A stretch of DNA of 64,000 nucleotides from Anolis sagrei (taxonomy: Eukaryota; Chordata; Lepidosauria; Squamata; Anolidae): NCBI RefSeq assembly GCF_037176765.1, contig NC_090022.1, positions 82,096,209-82,160,208 of the forward strand. The letters are read 5' to 3'. Positions 20,537 to 30,014 of the stretch are shown here, in pieces. The notes under the pieces were generated by a model. It did not search any database and was not told where the DNA came from. It saw only the letters and a list, made by a program, of their open reading frames with translations. The position numbers and the translations under genes were made by a program. Position 1 is the stretch's first letter. The number at the start of each line of letters is the position of its first letter.

Positions 20537-20960
20537 GAAACACCACAAGATGAATCCACAGCAGACACTCTACCGGCTGTTGTATAGGATCACACGTCTG
20601 ACACTTCCCAAGTGTCTAGGACTGTGTGATGTATCGCTAATAATGCGTGCAGAGTAGGGTGGCCTTTTGCAGGTGACAGATGGTAATTTTGTCAGCACCA
20701 ATTGTTTTTAAGTGCAGGCCAAGATCTTTAGGCACTGCACCCAGTGTGCCGATCACCACTGGTATCACCTTGACTGGCTTGTGCCAGAGTCTTTGCAGTC
20801 CGATCTTTAAATCCTCATATCGTGTCAGCTTTTGCAGTTGTTTCTCTTCAATCCTGCTTTCACCTGGGATTGCAACATCGACGATCAATAGTTTGTTTTT
20901 TAACGATCGTGAGGTTAGAAGTATTGTGCTCTAAAACTCTGTCAGTCTGAATTCGGAAGT
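20484..20960 (-). mobile_element. LINE C-terminal fragment with (AAT)n
   Basis: Minus frame reads IVDVAIPGESRIEEKQLQKL then LWHKPVKVIPVVIGTLGAVP and CHLQKATLL, a conserved C-terminal piece found downstream of reverse transcriptase in some non-LTR retrotransposons. The clade is not certain. An AAT run occupies 20484-20536. Related copies: 21045, 36615 and 55655. Confidence 0.6.
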
Positions 20961-21021
20961 CCCAGAGGAGTTTGACATGTTCATTTTTCTGTAACTTTTT
21001 CAGGCTTGTGATACCACCACC

Positions 21022-21332
21022 ACCACCACCATCATTATTATTATTTGATAGATAGCAAGATTGTTACACAGCAAACAAGATCCCTATGCTGGCTTTTGTA
21101 TTTGATCACACGTCAAGTGTCTAGGACTGTGTGATATATAGGCGAATTATGGTAGGTGACATATGGTAATTTTGTCAGTCCCTATTGTTTTTAAGTGCAG
21201 GCCAAGGTCTTTAGGCACTGCACCCAGTGTGCTGATCACCACTGAGACCACCTTTACAGGCTTGTGCCAGAGTCTTTGCAGTTCGATCTTTAAATCCTTA
21301 TTGTTATTGTTGTTGTTGTTGTTGTTGTTGTT
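21022..21332 (-). mobile_element. LINE C-terminal fragment, second copy
   Basis: The minus frame carries LQRLWHKPVKVVSVVISTLG and GLHLKTIGTDKITICHLP, nearly matching the copy at 20640. Flanked by CAC/ATT repeats (21022-21045) and a TTG run (21300-21332). Confidence 0.6.
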
Positions 21333-21355
21333 AACCACTTAACACGATTTTTCCT

Positions 21356-21610
21356 CACTTGCAAATGTCATTTCCTAATTGGTTCTATCATAAAAAGTAG
21401 GGAAAAGTTTATTAAATTGCAATTTTTTTTGTTTTGGCGGGACATCCTGCGGCTATACTTTTTCAAATAATCTCTCATCCAGTCTCAATTAATTCAACAT
21501 AGTTTGTGGCAGTCACAAAAATGAAGCTTCTAAAGTGTAACAAAGACAATTAAATAGGAAATATCACTTTCAAACCAGGAATAGAAAGTGTTTCCAATTT
21601 TGTTACATAG
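21356..21610 (+). repeat. Dispersed repeat R2, copy 2
   Basis: Direct-orientation partner of 16715-16985, 4.6 kb away in the same intron. Ends match (GTCATTTCCTAATTGGTTCT, ATTTTGTTACATAGTGTTG). More diverged in the middle. Confidence 0.6.
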
Positions 21611-21825
21611 TGTTGTGATTATGACTGGAAAGAATTATTTCTTATGGTGGCTTCTTTCCCACTAAGGCGTTGCAAATAAAAAAAAATGAGGGGGGGGGGG
21701 GGTATAAACCAATATGGCCGGATTTGGTAGTGTCAAACCTTGCTCCCTCCTTTTTATGCTCCCGATGGAGGTTTAACCCCACTATAATTGCCATAGCTCA
21801 AAGCAATGTTTCAATCTAGGAGTTG

Positions 21826-21985
21826 CAGTTTAGACCCCTTCCACACTGCAGAATAAAATCCCACATTTTTGAACTGGAATATATGGCAGTGTGGACTCAG
21901 CTAACCCAGTGCAAAGCAGATATTATGGGCTTTTCTGCCTTGATATTCTGGGTTATGTGGCTGTGTGGAACGGCCCTTCTAGTGA
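21826..21985. mobile_element. Palindromic MITE family B
   Basis: ACCCCTTCCACACTGCAGAA at the left, GTGTGGAACGG at the right, and the GGCAGTGTGGACTCAGCTAA centre. Confidence 0.65.
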
Positions 21986-22077
21986 GGCAGCAGCAGAGAA
22001 AGCGAAAGATCTTGCAAAGTGACAGCTCCTAAACCTTGAGCCAGAGCAGTTGAAGCGGTGTCAAACCGCATTCATTC

Positions 22078-22186
22078 TGGGTTGTTGTAGGTTTTTTCGG
22101 GCTATATGGCCATGTTCTAGAATCTAGAGGCATTCTCTCCTGACGTTTCGCCTGCATCTATGGCAAGCATCCTCAGAGGTAGTGAG
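22078..22186 (-). mobile_element. Penelope-like 3' tail fragment
   Basis: GGGTTGTTGTAGGTTTTTTC, TATATGGCCATGTTCTAG, CTCCTGACGTTTCGCCTGCA and GGCAAGCATCCTCAGAGG. Confidence 0.7.
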
Positions 22187-22221
22187 GCATTCATTCTACT
22201 GTGCAGGCGCACCCTTCGGGC

Positions 22222-22360
22222 CCTTCTCCACAACCATATAAGCCTCAATATCAAGGCAGAAAATCCCACAATATCTGCTTTGAACTGGATTATCTGAGTC
22301 CACACTGCCATATATCCCAGTTCAAAGCAGAGAATGTGGGATTTTATTCAGCTGTGGGAT
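22222..22360. mobile_element. Palindromic MITE family B beside the HAND1 acceptor
   Basis: CAAGGCAGAAAATCCCACAA and CAAAGCAGAGAATGTGGGAT are the arms. The right end repeats GTGGGATTTTATT, so it is rearranged. It ends about 125 bases before exon 2 and probably marks the edge of the unique exon 2 region. Confidence 0.6.
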
Positions 22361-23470
22361 TTTATTGAGGAGACTTAGAGGCCTTCGACGACGTGAAGCT
22401 GACTTCCGAGGGAGGGCGCAGGGTGTGCTCTCTACGGTGAATAATCTCTCCGCGTGGCCCTCTCTCCTTTCCCCTTTCTCCCCGCAGCCCCCCGAAGCTG
22501 TCTTCGCGCCCTCCTTGAGCCACGGAGAGAAACGCCTGAAAGGACGGACGGGTTGGCCTCAGCAGGTCTGGGCGCTGGAACTGAACCAATGAAACCCGGA
22601 GTGGACGGAGCCCCCGAAGGGAGAGGGCCGGGCTGAGCCCCCCACCCCACCCCCAAAGCACTCCCCCCTCGACGCCCACCCCGCCCGCCTGAGGCTCGCG
22701 TGCAGTGGGAAGGCGCGCGCCTCTTTTGGGGAGAGGCCACCTTGACACTGACCCCTGAAGTCAGCTTCAACCGGGATTGGAGAAAGGAGCTTCGTCCGTG
22801 CAGATACCTCCTGGAACCAGTGCGAGGCCCGGAGGAGGATTCCACGCACCATGAGCACGGAGGCGCGTGAAGAACTGGGCTGTCCTTCTCCAGCTTTGGG
22901 GGGGGGGGGTTTTGTTGCCATTTGGAGGAAGCGCCCAACGCCCTTCAGTCAAAACAGAACAAAAAGGGGGCAGCCGAGGTGGGGAGAGGGAGCGCGCCTC
23001 TTTTGGGCCCACCGAGCTCATTCCTCGAAAGGCGGAGAAGACCCCCCTCCGCCTGACTGCCCCCATTTCCCCGCTTCGCAGCCTCCTCCTCGGTGGGGGG
23101 TGTCCTTCCTTCCTCGGGTGTTTCCCTCCTTCGCGCGTGGGAGGAAGGGCACGGGAGGCACCCCGTGAGCTGTTGCACAAAGAACAAACAAACACACAAA
23201 GGGTGGGTGTGTGAAAGAAGACATTAAAGGGAAAGGAAAGAGCCCCGAGCTAAGGAAGGAGGGAAGACGTGGAAGCGAGACCCTTACCTTGGGGTGGGTT
23301 GCACTTCAAAGGGGGGGGGGGGAGGGAGGGCCTGGATCCGCTTCTAACAAACCTTTCCGAGCCTAAAAAGCCCTGTGTGTGTTGTGTAAAGGGGATTGGT
23401 TACCGGAGTCCCAAGAGAGGAGCCCCAAGAAGAAGGGCGTTGCCTCCCCGTCGCATTTCCCTTCAGTCTC
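22360..23470. other. GC-rich, CpG-rich block around HAND1 exon 2
   Basis: Elevated G+C and CpG cover exon 2 and about 900 bases beyond. G-runs occur at 22899 and 23311. Overlapping open frames on both strands are a result of base composition and carry no domain; none is called as a gene. Confidence 0.55.
22488..22592 (+). CDS. HAND1: HAND1 exon 2 (C-terminal coding exon)
   Basis: Codes residues 197-230, [20 protein letters not shown] then [14 protein letters not shown] and a TGA stop. The last 20 or so residues are the diagnostic HAND1 C-terminus, nearly identical to the mammalian protein, which is why this distant exon can be joined with confidence to 8651-9238. The acceptor is CTTTCTCCCCGCAG, phase 0, matching the donor. 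The gene is 15 residues longer than the 215-residue human protein, the surplus being His/Pro/Ala-rich low-complexity sequence in exon 1. Confidence 0.96.
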   Translation, partial: PPEAVFAPSLSHGEKRLKGRTGWPQQVWALELNQ

Positions 23471-23472
23471 CC

Positions 23473-23610
23473 AATGTGTTGTCGAAGGCTGTCATGGCAG
23501 GAATCACTGGGTTGTTGTAGGTTTTTCGGGCTATATGGCCATATTCTAGAAGCACTCTCTCCTGACGTTTCGCCTGCATCTATGGCGGGCATCCTCAGAG
23601 GTTGTGAGGT
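23473..23610 (-). mobile_element. Penelope-like 3' tail fragment
   Basis: TGTCGAAGGCTGTCATGGCA, GGGTTGTTGTAGGTTTTTCG, CTCCTGACGTTTCGCCTGCA and CGGGCATCCTCAGAGGTTGT. A near-complete short tail unit. Confidence 0.7.
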
Positions 23611-23614
23611 CCCA

Positions 23615-23840
23615 TCGCAGCCTGGAAAGTGATCCTCGCAAGGCGCCCCGTCTCATCCGCTCTTGGAAACTCACTTAGGACTTGGATGGGAGACCCCCAA
23701 TAAATCCCAGGCGCTTCATCATCAGAAGGAAGTGGCAAAACCACCGCCGAGGATCCCTGGACTAAGAAAACCCCGTGAAGCTCATGAGGCTGACCGAAGG
23801 CTTCTTTCATTGCGTTTAAGGTGCCCCACACACTGTCCTT
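23615..23840 (+). mobile_element. 5S-derived SINE
   Basis: GGACTTGGATGGGAGACC is the 5S rRNA internal promoter segment. The body GGAAGTGGCAAAACCACCGC and AAGAAAACCCCGTGAAGCTC is the Sauria-type SINE body. Confidence 0.65.
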
Positions 23841-23844
23841 TCTG

Positions 23845-24405
23845 AAGGCTTTCATGAGCGGAAACATTGGGGGCCCTTCCACCCAGCCCTATATTCCAGA
23901 ATATCAAGGCAGAAAAATCCCACATTATCTGAGTGTGGACTCAGATATTCCAGTTCAAAGCAGATATTGCGGGATTTTCTGCCTTGATATTCTGTGATGT
24001 AGGGCTGTGTAGAAGGGCCCTGGATTGCTGTGAGCTTTCCGGGCTGTCTGGCCAATTCCAGAAGCATTCCCTCCTGACGTTTCTCCCACATCTATGGTAG
24101 GCATCCTCACAGGTTGAGAGGTGTGCTGGAAACTAGGCAAGTGAGGTTTATATATCTGTGGAATAATGTCCAGGGTGGAGAAAGAAGTCTTGTTGGAGGC
24201 AAGTGTGAATGTTGCAATCGCCCACCTTGAATAGCACTGAATGGCTTCTCTGTGTAGTCTGACAAGGTGATTGGTAGAGTGGTCCAGCACTGAAATCCAC
24301 AAGCATGTGGATAATTTCAACAAAAAGAAGGAAACAATGAAAATGAACAAAATCTGGCTACCAGTATTTTTAAAACCCTCTGAAACAGGACAGTAAATAA
24401 AGAGC
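23845..24405 (-). mobile_element. Penelope-like element: coding end plus 3' tail
   Basis: Reading the minus strand from 24300, a frame gives VLDHSTNHLVRLHREAIQC, then FTLASNKTSFSTLDIIPQIY, then the dispersed tail (GAGGATGCC..., GGAGAAACGTCAGGAGGGAA) to about 23845. The first peptide matches LDHSNNHHVRLHRE at the end of the GIY-YIG region at 63640-64000, so this copy links the short tails to their parent element. A family B MITE sits inside the tail. Confidence 0.75.
23871..24020. mobile_element. Palindromic MITE family B nested in Penelope tail
   Basis: GGGCCCTTCCACCCAGCCCT at the left, GGGCTGTGTAGAAGGGCCC at the right. Flanks TGG / TGG are compatible with a 3-base target duplication. One of two nested copies that define the family ends. 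Confidence 0.7.
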
Positions 24406-24454
24406 AACACTCAAAAAGCAGGGGAATTCAGGACAAGTATTAATTAGGGCCAGC

Positions 24455-24724
24455 TTTGTGTGTGCGTGAGAGGAGTGACATGAGAAACTACAAGTCACTT
24501 CTGGTGTTAGAGAATTGACCGTCTGCAAGGACGTTGCCCAGGGGACGCCCGGATATTTTGATGTTTTACCATCCTCGTGGGAAGCTTCTCTCATGTCCCC
24601 GCCTGGGGAGCTGGAGCTGACAGAGGGAGCTCACCCGTGCTCTCCCCAGATTCGAACCTTCGACCTGTGGGTCTTCGGTCCTGCCAGCACAAGGGTTTAA
24701 TCTATTGCGCCACCAGGGGCTCCT
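24455..24724 (-). mobile_element. tRNA-derived SINE, full length
   Basis: On the minus strand: GGAGCCCCTGGTGGCGCAAT head, AGGTTCGAATC B box, body GTCAGCTCCAGCTCCCC, end GTAGTTTCTCATGTCACTCC. Lies in the putative HAND1 3' UTR. Confidence 0.75.
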
Positions 24725-24777
24725 AGGGCCAATTAACACCTCCCAACAAAATTCCCCCAGACAGGAAGCAGCCTGGC

Positions 24778-24985
24778 TTTGAAGGTGCAAGGCTATTCAA
24801 TGCTAATCAGGCTGGCCAATTGCAACATTCACACTTGCCTCAAGGAGGTCTTTCTCCCACCCTGAACATTCCACAGATATACAAACCCCACTTTCCTAGT
24901 TTCCAACAAACCTCACAACTTCTGAGGATGCCTGACATAGATGTGGATGAAACGAAAGGAAATACTCACAGCAACCCATCTCATG
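24778..24985 (+). mobile_element. Penelope-like 3' region
   Basis: GCAACATTCACACTTGCCTC, ATTCCACAGATATACAAACC and TTCTGAGGATGCCTGACATA follow the same order as 23845-24405 in the opposite orientation. Confidence 0.65.
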
Positions 24986-25563
24986 GTACTTCTGTAAACA
25001 GGGCAAGGCTAGGGATTTGGGGACTGAAGGGAAATGTTGTCCGGAAGAGGGCAGAGCTGGCGACCTTTGCCTGAGTTGATTCCCTTCTCAGCCTCTCTTC
25101 CCAAACTATGGATTCGCTTGGCTCTGCGCCTTCCCCATTGGTTCCTCCCATCAGTGGGCACATCTGCACTGGCCATCGAGGTGGAGCTGAGCCTGGGCAA
25201 CCCAAGCCAGGGATAATAGGCCCACTTCTGGCCCTGAGTTTGGAGAATTAATTTCCACCCAACCCCCCCCCCCCCGACTTCCTTTGAGTGTAAATACAGG
25301 CGTCACACCTGGGCCCTCTCTTCCTCCTCTTCCTCTGCTTTCCTCCCTGGGCCAACTTTCCTCTCCCAATGTTGTTGTTTTACATTGTAATTTCGTTTTG
25401 GATGTATTTAAACTACCTAAAGTGGGTGCATTTTGATACATTTCCTGTACCGGGTTTTTTTTCTACCTCAAATCTGTATGACCACTTGCTAGGAGAACAG
25501 GTTTGCCAAGCCAAGTATTTATGCGAATTTTAAAGAAATGATGATTATAATTATAATTATAAT

Positions 25564-25569
25564 AATAAA
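25564..25569 (+). terminator. HAND1: Candidate poly(A) signal of HAND1
   Basis: AATAAA after an AT-rich ATTATAATTATAATAAT stretch, with a GT-rich GGTGTTCTTC about 20 bases downstream. It is the first convincing signal in unique plus-strand sequence after the stop. Confidence 0.35.
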
Positions 25570-25654
25570 GTAAAGCTTTATGATAAGAAGGTGTTCTTCT
25601 TTGCCCCTCCCTGGTTCAGTGGTTTCCTTCTGCTCTCTGGGATTTTTTTAGGTC

Positions 25655-25790
25655 TCCCAAGACCTCATGGGCCATCCATGTCCAACCCCCTGCCAAGAAG
25701 CAGGAATATTGCATTCAAAGCACCCCTGACAGATGGCCATCTAGCCTCTGTTTAAGAGCTTCCAAAGAAGGAGCCAGGGCAGAGAGAGAG
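25655..25790 (-). mobile_element. CR1 LINE 3' fragment
   Basis: ATGGGCCATCCATGTCCAAC, CCTGCCAAGAAGCAGGAATA and TTAAGAGCTTCCAAAGAAGG match the 3' part of the CR1 at 56275-57360. Confidence 0.7.
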
Positions 25791-25817
25791 TATATATATA
25801 TATACACACACATATAC

Positions 25818-26080
25818 AGTGTTCCCTCACTTATTGCGGGGTTCTGTTCCAGGTCCCCGTCCCCCCCCCCCCCCGTGATTAGTGAAAATCCGCGAAGTAG
25901 GGACGCCATATTAATTTTAATATTTATACAATATTTTATATATTATTTTCTTAATAATAGGATTGACTATTATTCAGATTCCTGTTTCCATGGTAAGTTT
26001 AGAGATGTATTTCCCCATGTATTATCTGTTCTATCTTGACATGTCACTGAGCCAGGAAATCTGAGGTAAGTGAGAGCTAA
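25818..26080. mobile_element. Tigger-like DNA transposon remnant
   Basis: Left end CAGTGTTCCCTCACTTATTG then CGGGGTTC, and inside AAAATCCGCGAAGTAG. The right end (GAGGTAAGTGAGAGCT) is degenerate. Confidence 0.5.
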
Positions 26081-26094
26081 GGGTGGAGGTACAC

Positions 26095-26298
26095 CAGGCA
26101 TGGGCCAACTAGGGCCTTCCCTCGAGGTGTTTTGGACTTCAACACCCACAATTCCTAACAGCTTCAGGCCCCTTCCTTCCCCCCCCCCCCCCCCAGCCGC
26201 TTAGATAACAGGAAAAGGAAAGGGCCTGGGGCTGTTAGGAATTGTGGGAGTTGAAGTCCAAAACACCTGGAAGGAAGGCCCAAGTTGGCCCATGCCTG
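26095..26298. mobile_element. Palindromic MITE family D, full copy, hAT-like
   Basis: CAGGCATGGGCCAACTAGGG and CAAGTTGGCCCATGCCTG are the ends. Flanking 8-mers AGGTACAC (26087-26094) and AACTACAC (26299-26306) agree at six of eight positions, fitting an aged hAT duplication. Arms include GGTGTTTTGGACTTCAA and its complement. Confidence 0.7.
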
Positions 26299-26302
26299 AA
26301 CT

Positions 26303-26505
26303 ACACTGTACAATGAATGTATTTTGACCCCACTTTAATTGCCATGACTCAATGCTGTGAAATTTTGGGAGTTGTAGTTTTACAAGGTCTTGAGCCTTCT
26401 CTGCTGGTGCTTCACCAAATTCCAACTCCAGGATTCCATAGGAATGAGTCATGGCAGTTAAAGTGATGTCCATCTGCATTTATTCCACAGTGTAGATGCA
26501 GTCTG
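26303..26505. mobile_element. Palindromic MITE family A, full copy
   Basis: Left ACACTGTACAATGAATG, right CATTTATTCCACAGTGTAG, with GTAGTTTTACAAGGTCTTGA at the turn. The family D copy at 26095 adjoins its left end. Confidence 0.65.
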
Positions 26506-26699
26506 GTTCTCCCAAAGAGCAGACTCAACCAAAGTTCTCAGACTGAGTTCACTCCAAGAACCCATTTTAAGGCATGCCACTTTCCAGGTGTGGTTGGGCT
26601 GTGTGTTCTAGCAGTCCTCTTTAGTCAGTGATAGTTGTGGCTGATGGAAGTGGCAGTCCACCAACATCTCATCTGGCCCATCCTTCACACAACAGCAGT

Positions 26700-27362
26700 A
26701 TGTGAAAAAGATCTTGGAGTCCTTGTGGACAAGTTAAACATGAGCCAACAATGTCATGAGATGGCAAAAAAGCCAAAGGGATTTTGGCCTGCATCAATAG
26801 TATAGTGTCTAGATCCAGGGAAGTCATGCTACCCCTCTATTCTGCCTTGGTCAGACCAGATCTGGAATATTGTGTCGAATTCTGGGCACTGCAATTGAAG
26901 GGAGATATTGACAAGCTGGAATGTGTCCGGAGAAAGGCGACTAAAATGATCAAGGGGCTGGAGAACAAGTCCTATGAGAAGCGGCTTAAAGAGCTGGGCC
27001 TGTTAAGCCTGAAGAAGAGAAGGCTGAGATGGCCATGTATAAATATGTGAGGGGAAGGCTTAGGGAGGAGGGAGCAAGCTTGTTTTCTGCTGCTCTGGAG
27101 TCTAGGACATGGAACAATGGCTTCAAACTACAAGAAAGGAGATTCCATTTGAACATTAGGAAGAACTTCCTGACTGTTATAGCTGGTCAACAGTGGAACT
27201 CTCTGCCCCAGAGTGTGGTGGCAGCTCCTTCTTTGGAGGCTTTTAAACAGAGGCTGGATGGCCATCTGTCAGGGGTGCTTTGAATGTGATTTTCCTTCTT
27301 CTTGGCAGGGGGTTAGACTGGATGGCTCATGAGATCTCTTCCAATGCAATGATTCTATGATC
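26700..27362 (+). mobile_element. CR1 LINE fragment, 5'-truncated
   Basis: Frames give [40 protein letters not shown] and, after a frame break near 27015, [20 protein letters not shown] and LDGHLSGVL. This is the C-terminal part of CR1 ORF2. The tail ends ATGATTCTATGATCC, the CR1 3' signature. More decayed than the copy at 56275. Confidence 0.85.
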
Positions 27363-28020
27363 CTGGTCTGAAGCGATTCCTCCTTTACTCCCTAGTTAAC
27401 TGAGATACATCTTTTACACCACTCTAAAACTCCCTGGGCCTGTTGCACATATCACAGGGATTAAATTCAAATAAACAACATGTCAATCACATTTATACCT
27501 ATACATAAATAACATAAGATTCATTGAAAATACACATCATTTTGAAAAGTCTCTGTATTTATTGACATTGCTAGGTGCTAGCACTGTGTCCTAAATGTAT
27601 GCAGTTTATTACTACAGACAAAAATGTTTATAACTTCTTGAAGGTTTGCAGACCCAACTGTGTGTGTTTTTTTAAAAAAGCCTTAGCACTAGGAGGGCAG
27701 GCAGATAAACACACGCACACTCCAGGGTTTGATTCACAACCCTGTTAAATATTAATACATGGATAACAGACAGTTTGGTCTAAATTCTGATCGCCTTTAT
27801 TTGGAAGTACTGTCTGTTTTGTTGAAATCAACAGAACTAACTTTTAGGTAAACATGGTGATGATCTGATCAAAAATATTTTAAAATATTTTTGTAACTTT
27901 TTGTTTTCAGGGGAGGGCTGTGGACAAGATTATTATATCTCACTGAAATCAACTGTCTCAATGGGAAAGCATGAAATATGTTTTGAATTTTCAAAAGTGG
28001 AGTTAATGGGTTGGATCCAG
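27363..28020. other. Intergenic, nothing recognised
   Basis: AT-rich sequence without repeat signature, RNA gene or coding exon that I can support. Confidence 0.35.
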
Positions 28021-28024
28021 ACAA

Positions 28025-28215
28025 AGGGTGCATCTACATTGTAGAATGAATGCAGTTGGAGACCACTTTAATTGCCATGGCACAGTGCTATGGACTCATG
28101 AGAGCTGTAGTTTTACAAAATCTTGCGCCTTCTCGGCCATAGAGTGCTTGTGCCTCCCCAAGTTACAATTCCCATGATTCGGTAGCATTCATTTTACAAT
28201 GTGCTGTAGGTATTC
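28025..28215. mobile_element. Palindromic MITE family A
   Basis: GCATCTACATTGTAGAATGA at the left, GTAGTTTTACAAAATCTTGC at the turn, ATTTTACAATGTGCTGTAGG at the right. Confidence 0.65.
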
Positions 28216-28389
28216 CCTTAGTCACATTTACCACATTAGTTGCAATATGTGGGACTGAAATTAATCACGGCTACTGATCCCATTTAAGCCCAATTTCTTT
28301 CAATGGAGATCTAATTATGATTATATAAATACATTCTGTTTTGATCTTTTTCTTTAAAGGTATTTTAAAGTTCAAGTTTATATCAGAAA

Positions 28390-28705
28390 GGGGCCTTGGT
28401 GGCACAGTGGGTGAAACCACTAAGCTACAGAACTTGCTGACTAGAAGGTTGGTGGTTCTAGTTGACTAGAAGGGTGATCTCCCGTTGTTAGCCCCAGCTT
28501 CTGCCAACCATGTCAAAAACATGCAAATATGAGTAGATAAATAGGTAGTCCATTGGCAGGAAGGTAATGGCACTCCATGCAGTGATCTCGGAGGTGTCCA
28601 TGGACAAGGCCGGCTTTTCAGCTTAGAAATGGAGAGGAACACCACCCCCTAGAGTCGGACATGACTATACTTAATGTCAAGGGGAAACCTTTACCTTTAC
28701 TGTAC
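28390..28705 (+). mobile_element. tRNA-derived SINE with Bov-B-like end
   Basis: GGGGCCTTGGTGGCACAGTG head, TTAGCCCCAGCTTCTGCC, AACATGCAAATATGAGTAG, TGGCACTCCATGCAGTGATC, and the end GAGTCGGACATGACTATACT then TAATGTCAAGGGGAAACC. Sister of 19985-20287. Confidence 0.75.
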
Positions 28706-29660
28706 TTACATCAGAAAACACATTTATGTAACTTCAATTCTCTGCTCGCAACCTATTCCAGTGTCAAGAGGTGGCAATAGTCAGACAGAATATTTGGGAA
28801 TATAACATAAATACATTAAACCTGAATACTCTTCCTCCTTATGTTAGATTAATTAAATCCATTCTAGTCAAGACTAGAAGCCAACTGAGGCTTTTGTACC
28901 TCTGACATTTCATGAGAAATGTGTCTCACTGGTTTGTTGTTTGTTTGCTGCTTGTCAAAGTGGAAGGCAGAAGGACAAGAAGAAGACACATTACATTACA
29001 TGTGGATTGATCCATTTAAAAAAGGCCACAGCTTTGGCTTTGCAAGACCTGAGGAGTCACAGAGGTCCCTAATTTATAGAGTTACCATCAGATGAAGCTG
29101 ACTTGATGGCAAAAAACAAAAACAAAAAAAGAAACACTTTCGGTACATTCTACTATTTCAAAAGATTTTTCTCTCCTTGGAAATAGCAATTGGAATTAAG
29201 CCACTCTTTAAACAACATTAATTCTGGTTTATTTCACCAGGACAAACATGTGACGCTGCTATTAAACTAAATAGGAAGCAGAAGGACTTGAATATGCCTC
29301 TTCCTCAATATTTATGCTCCGTTTGTTCAGTAAACACACTGTGACAGCTCAGTATGTTGGTTTTTACTGTGTAATCCACACACATCCATTATGGTCCATT
29401 AGAAATTCATCCATATAGTCTTTACGAGTGCTCCAAATACACAGTGTAGAGTGTAACTTTAAATGCAGGCACATCAGGCCATAGGAATATACCCAGGCAG
29501 CTGTTTTGTGGAACACCTCCGTCACACAATAAAGGCCTTTAAAGATCGGACTTGACAAGTTCAGAGTGAAAACTTACCTCATAGGTGTAGAACCTGCTGA
29601 AATGACCCTCTTGTTTGTTCCCATCAGCATAACTGTCCTTAGTGAAAGGTAAGAAGAATC
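28706..29660. promoter_or_regulatory. Repeat-free intergenic block, candidate conserved element
   Basis: No repeat signature over about 950 bases. The part 29140-29640 is rich in AT motifs (GTTCAGTAAACACACTGTGA, AACATTAATTCTGGTTTATT). Possible regulatory sequence 7 kb beyond HAND1 exon 2; only absence of repeats and motif content support it. Confidence 0.2.
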
Positions 29661-29663
29661 TGT

Positions 29664-29674
29664 GGTAGCAATAT

Positions 29675-29705
<31 letters not shown>

Positions 29706-29706
29706 T
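29664..29706. repeat. (TTTA)n microsatellite
   Basis: About ten ATTT units, followed by a LINE-tail-like CCAATCTCCCCAAGGGGACT. Confidence 0.85.
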
Positions 29707-30014
29707 AACTTTTCCAATCTCCCCAAGGGGACTCAGGTCAGTTTTTTGTCCTCTTATGCTATTTTACGGCTTCCTTCAGGTCCTTTCGTGCTGCTGTAAC
29801 TCTCCCCAAAAGAAGGTGCAATATGTAAAAGAATGTGTAATGGCATTTGAATGGAAGCAGGCAGTTATGGGCCGAAAGTAGTCCTCACACAAATTGTACC
29901 CTGCTTTCATGGCCACCATTTATATGACTGAAGGTAATATTCCAGACACTTTCAGGATGGTTTTCTTTTGGCCCTTGTTTCAGGAATGGGGATTTTATTG
30001 CAATTCCATTAGAG

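Larger units (their letters stand above)
9239..22487 (+). other. HAND1: HAND1 intron 1 (13,249 bases)
   Basis: Bounded by GTAAAG at the donor and a pyrimidine-rich CCCCTTTCTCCCCGCAG acceptor. Mammalian HAND1 has a short intron of roughly 1-2 kb, so this one is strongly enlarged. It holds a polypurine tract, three microsatellite clusters, two hAT elements, four copies of MITE family B, two of family C, three SINEs of the 17333 or 5S type, one Bov-B-tailed SINE, LINE pieces and Penelope tails. Repeat-free stretches at 13385-13625 and 19370-19760 look regulatory. No second gene is visible inside it. Confidence 0.9.
22593..25569 (+). other. HAND1: Likely HAND1 3' UTR, interrupted by repeats
   Basis: After the stop, unique GC-rich sequence runs to about 23470. 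Then come Penelope, 5S-SINE, MITE and tRNA-SINE insertions (23473-24985), and unique sequence again (24990-25569) ending in an AT-rich stretch with AATAAA. Human HAND1 has a compact 3' UTR of under 1 kb, so a TE-expanded UTR is plausible but unproven. Transcription could instead stop earlier. Confidence 0.4.

Noticed and set aside
22432-23214. Several 100-170-codon frames on both strands around exon 2
   Set aside because: Products of high G+C with few stops; no similarity, splice or promoter evidence.
23660-23700. 5S rRNA gene
   Set aside because: Only the internal promoter part is 5S-like and it continues into a SINE body.
26700-27283. CR1 frames considered as a host gene
   Set aside because: Reverse transcriptase C-terminus with CR1 3' tail and frame break; a retroposon.
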